Shown here: one piece after another, positions 61,654-64,000 of the stretch | How the letters are laid out: the number at the start of each line of letters is the position of its first letter | How positions within the stretch are numbered: the first letter of the stretch is position 1 | Assembly (NCBI GenBank): GCA_036004685.1 | Contig: DASYRE010000054.1 | Span: forward strand, 1 to 64,000 | Direction of reading: 5' to 3' | Source: Candidatus Polarisedimenticolia bacterium | GTDB taxonomy: Bacteria; Acidobacteriota; Polarisedimenticolia; Gp22-AA2; AA152 | DNA length: 64,000 nucleotides | Position numbers and translations under genes: made by a program | Notes under the pieces: generated by a model | What the model was told of the DNA's origin: nothing | Seen by the model: only the letters and a program-made list of their open reading frames with translations | The model's database searches: none

Positions 61654-62739
61654 CTACGCCGCGTCGGCGGCGGGGCTTTCGACGGCCCGGACGGAGACGG
61701 TGCGCCGGGCGGGGCCGCGAACCAGGGTGAGCGGGGCGTCCACGCCGACGCGCTCCTCCGTGAGGAGCCGCTGGAGGTCGTCGATCCCCGCGACCGAATG
61801 GTCGGCGTAGCCGACGATGATGTCCCCTTCCTCCACCGCCGCCCGGGCGGCGGGGCTGTCCTTCTCCACCGAGACCACCAGCACTCCGCGCTCGGCGGGC
61901 AGATCGTGGAAGCGGACCTGGCGGCGGGGAAGGGGCACCGTCTGGCCGGCGATCCCGAGCCAGGCGCGCCGCACCCTGCCCTCGCGGATCAGCCTCCCCG
62001 CCACGAACTTCGCGGTGTTCACGGCGATGGCGAAGCAGATCCCCTGGGCCGGGAGGATCGTGGCGGTGTTGACACCGATGACCTCGCCTCGCGAGTTCAC
62101 CAGCGGGCCGCCGGACGAGCCGGGGTTGAGGGCGGCGTCGGTCTGCAGGATGTTCTCCATCAGCCGCCCGCTCCCCGTCCGCAAGGAGCGCCCGAGCGCG
62201 CTCACCACTCCGGCCGTCACCGTGCACTGGAAACCGAACGGATTGCCGATCGCGATCGCCAGCTGGCCCACCCGCACCTCGGCCGAATCTCCGAGCGGCG
62301 CGGGGACGAAGCCGGTGGAGGGAATCCGGAGCACGGCCAGATCGGTCGCCGGATCGTCGCCGGCGAGAGACGCCTCGAAACGCCGGCCGTCGGGCAGGGT
62401 GACGTCGATCCTCCCGGCGGCGTGCACGACGTGGCTGTTCGTCAGCAGGAATCCGTCGGGCGTGAAGATGAAGCCCGAGCCGCTGCCGCGCGCGCCGCGC
62501 TCGGGGAGCCGGCCCGCCGGCGCTCCTTCCGGCCGCGGGCGCACCTCGATATTCACGACGGCCGGGCTGATCCGCTCCGCCGCTCCCGTCACCGCGCGCG
62601 AATAGGCATCGAGAAGCGTTTCGTCCGAGAGGGCGGCGGGACTGGCGCGATCTTCCGGGTCGCCTTGCCGGACGGCGCCCGAAGCGCCATCCTCGGCGGC
62701 ACCGGAACTACCCTGCAGCAACTCCAGGAAGCGAGCCAT
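61654..62739 (-). CDS. HtrA/DegP-like serine protease with PDZ domain
   Basis: This 361-residue protein has a trypsin-like domain with a complete triad (His in TNSHVVHAAG, Asp in DPATDLAVLRI, Ser in NPGSSGGPLVNSRGEV) and one C-terminal PDZ domain (ERGVLVVSVEKDSPAARAAVEEGDIIVGY). Unusually the N-terminus (MARFLELLQGSSGAAED) shows neither a signal peptide nor a transmembrane helix, so it may act in the cytoplasm, or the true start may differ. GGAG lies upstream of ATG 62739. It probably degrades damaged proteins. Confidence 0.92.
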   Translation of the reverse strand: MARFLELLQGSSGAAEDGASGAVRQGDPEDRASPAALSDETLLDAYSRAVTGAAERISPAVVNIEVRPRPEGAPAGRLPERGARGSGSGFIFTPDGFLLTNSHVVHAAGRIDVTLPDGRRFEASLAGDDPATDLAVLRIPSTGFVPAPLGDSAEVRVGQLAIAIGNPFGFQCTVTAGVVSALGRSLRTGSGRLMENILQTDAALNPGSSGGPLVNSRGEVIGVNTATILPAQGICFAIAVNTAKFVAGRLIREGRVRRAWLGIAGQTVPLPRRQVRFHDLPAERGVLVVSVEKDSPAARAAVEEGDIIVGYADHSVAGIDDLQRLLTEERVGVDAPLTLVRGPARRTVSVRAVESPAADAA

Positions 62740-63073
62740 CAGTCAGTCTCCGCCGGAACGCACAACCCAGGATAGCCCCTCCAATCAAGCGGGGAAAAAG
62801 ATTATTCCCGCCGCCGCGGCAAGCTCGCTCACGGCCCGGTTTTTTGATTCCCGGCCCGACCCGGATCAAAATCCCTCGACGAACGGAGGGCGCCGCCGGA
62901 CCCGCGCCGTCCGGCAATCGCTCAACGCCTCCCGTGCCCGCATCGGGGCCTCCAGGAAGGCCGCCGCGATGCGGAATCCGCTCAGAATCGAGCATCTTTC
63001 CCGATACAGGGACTTCGTCGAGCCGTTCTCCTTTGCCGAGGTCGAAGAAGATCGCGGGCCGGCCGGAGAAGGG
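62740..63073. other. Intergenic region with no recognised gene
   Basis: This 334-base gap between the kinase's stop and the HtrA-like start contains only GC-rich shadow frames, a T6 run near 62838 without a good stem, and a purine-rich AAAGGAG on the minus strand near 63040 that is not followed by a sensible ORF. The upstream region of the protease probably holds its promoter, which I could not place. Confidence 0.5.
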
Positions 63074-64000
63074 TCAGCCGCGGGCCGGGGTGCCGGAAAG
63101 AAGCTGGTGGATGGTGGACTCGATTTTCTCGATGTTGACGGGCTTGAGCAGGCAGGGATTGTTCGTCACGGTCGACATCTGCTGGTTGGTCAGCGAATTC
63201 ATGTCGCCGGTGATGAAGATGAAGCGCTTGCGCATCGACGGCTTGATCGTCGCCACCTTTTCGTAGAGCTGGATGCCGCTCATCTTCGGCATCTTGATGT
63301 CGGTGATGACCAGATCGTAGTCGCGCGCCTCGATCTTCTTCAGAGCCTCGAGGCCGGTGGACGCGGTGTCGATCTTGTGGCCCAGCGCCTGTAGAAGCTG
63401 CAGGTAAAGCTCCACGATGATCTCCTCGTCGTCCACCACCAGGATCTCCTTGCCGGCGTCGCCTCCTTGCCGGGCGGGCGCCTCCCGCGCCGGCCACGGC
63501 TCTCCGGCGCTGTGCACGGGGAAGATCACCTGGAAGGTCGTTCCCTGGCCGAGGCGGGTCTGCACGCGGAGCTCGCCGCCGTGCTCCCGAACGATCCCGT
63601 AGGAGACGCTCAAGCCAAGGCCGGTCCCGCTGCCCATTTTTTTCGTCGAAAAGAAGGGATCGAAGATCCGGGGCAGCACCTCCGGGGGGATGCCGGCGCC
63701 GTTGTCCGCCACTTCCAGGATCACTTTGCCGTCCTCGGAGTGGCTGCGCAAGACCAGCCGGCCGGGCGTCTGCCGGGAGCTCATCGCCTGCTGGGCGTTG
63801 GTGATCAGGTTCGTGAAGACCTGCTGCACCTGATGGAAATCGCCGAGGATGTAGGGAAGGCGCGGGTCCAGCTCCTTCACGATCTCGATGTTCTCGGTCT
63901 GGAGGGTCGGCTCGAGGAGATCCAGGGTCTTTTCGAGAATGCCGTTGATGCCCACCGGCTTCTTCTCCGGATGGGCGGGCCGCGAGAAGCTCAGGAGATT
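63074..64000 (-). CDS. Hybrid sensor histidine kinase with C-terminal receiver, 5' truncated
   Basis: The frame is open through the window edge, so the N-terminus lies beyond 64000; about 308 C-terminal residues are visible. They include the end of the dimerisation domain (NLLSFSRPAHPEKKP), the HATPase domain (NLITNAQQAM, DNGAGIPP, GSGTGLGLSVSYGIVREHGG) and a receiver domain (ILVVDDEEI, Asp in VITDIKMPKMSG, LKPVN). The phospho-acceptor His is outside. It is a self-contained phosphorelay kinase. The sensed signal cannot be judged. Confidence 0.92.
   Translation of the reverse strand, partial: NLLSFSRPAHPEKKPVGINGILEKTLDLLEPTLQTENIEIVKELDPRLPYILGDFHQVQQVFTNLITNAQQAMSSRQTPGRLVLRSHSEDGKVILEVADNGAGIPPEVLPRIFDPFFSTKKMGSGTGLGLSVSYGIVREHGGELRVQTRLGQGTTFQVIFPVHSAGEPWPAREAPARQGGDAGKEILVVDDEEIIVELYLQLLQALGHKIDTASTGLEALKKIEARDYDLVITDIKMPKMSGIQLYEKVATIKPSMRKRFIFITGDMNSLTNQQMSTVTNNPCLLKPVNIEKIESTIHQLLSGTPARG

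Overview
The window is very GC-rich (roughly 65-70 % by eye) and gene-dense, with short intergenic gaps and many ATGA/GTGA stop-start overlaps. Several features point to an Acidobacteriota-like chromosome: three duplicated-FtsX (ADOP-type) ABC permeases, an Oar-like carboxypeptidase-regulatory TonB receptor, a Ser/Thr kinase with a TolB-like/TPR tail, TolB-propeller amidohydrolase and M16 protease pairs, HemQ, and an A2-type haem-copper oxidase. This is inference from gene content; there is no rRNA or other marker gene in the window, and I see no tRNA, CRISPR array, phage or transposase.

Layout. 0-4.2 kb: the end of an outer-membrane transporter-like gene, a REC-PAS-GGDEF-EAL c-di-GMP protein coupled to a small exported protein, and an alpha/beta hydrolase. 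4.3-6.5 kb: a TlpA-like thioredoxin/beta-propeller protein read through an in-frame UGA. 6.6-12.5 kb (minus): M16 protease pair, D-Ala-D-Ala-ligase-like ATP-grasp plus zinc peptidase, a lipoprotein, and an inverted-repeat element. 12.6-16.8 kb: membrane protein, SppA, B12/radical-SAM enzyme. 16.9-22.7 kb (minus): SYLF protein, copper P-type ATPase, LhgO, a second UGA-containing gene (GrdB/PrdB-like), Cys/His membrane protein. 22.8-28.4 kb: HDAC-family deacetylase, large TonB receptor, HemQ. 28.6-41.4 kb: an efflux/ABC cluster (membrane-fusion protein, two ATPases, three ADOP permeases) ending in an NtrC-family regulator and histidine kinase, headed by a textbook sigma-54 promoter. 41.4-46.2 kb: Dus, cytochrome oxidase subunits III and IV, protein kinase. 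46.4-54.9 kb: SCO-DUF420 fusion and ABC-2 exporter (minus), divergent from the caa3-type oxidase operon with haem A synthesis genes. 55-64 kb: membrane hydrolase, TolB-amidohydrolase, PafA-type phosphatase, Cys-rich exported peptide, HtrA-like protease, and a hybrid histidine kinase cut by the window end.

Most notable result: two unrelated genes (4255-6504 and 21523-22263) have an in-frame UGA exactly where a redox cysteine of a CxxC motif would be. In both, the UGA is followed at bacterial-SECIS distance by a strong hairpin with the same GUC apical loop. I read both as selenoproteins (UGSC and UPMC motifs); automated gene callers would split each in two. Other notable points are the sigma-54 control of an efflux cluster by a regulator with GAFTDA instead of GAFTGA, and an apparent AUC start codon for the membrane-fusion protein.
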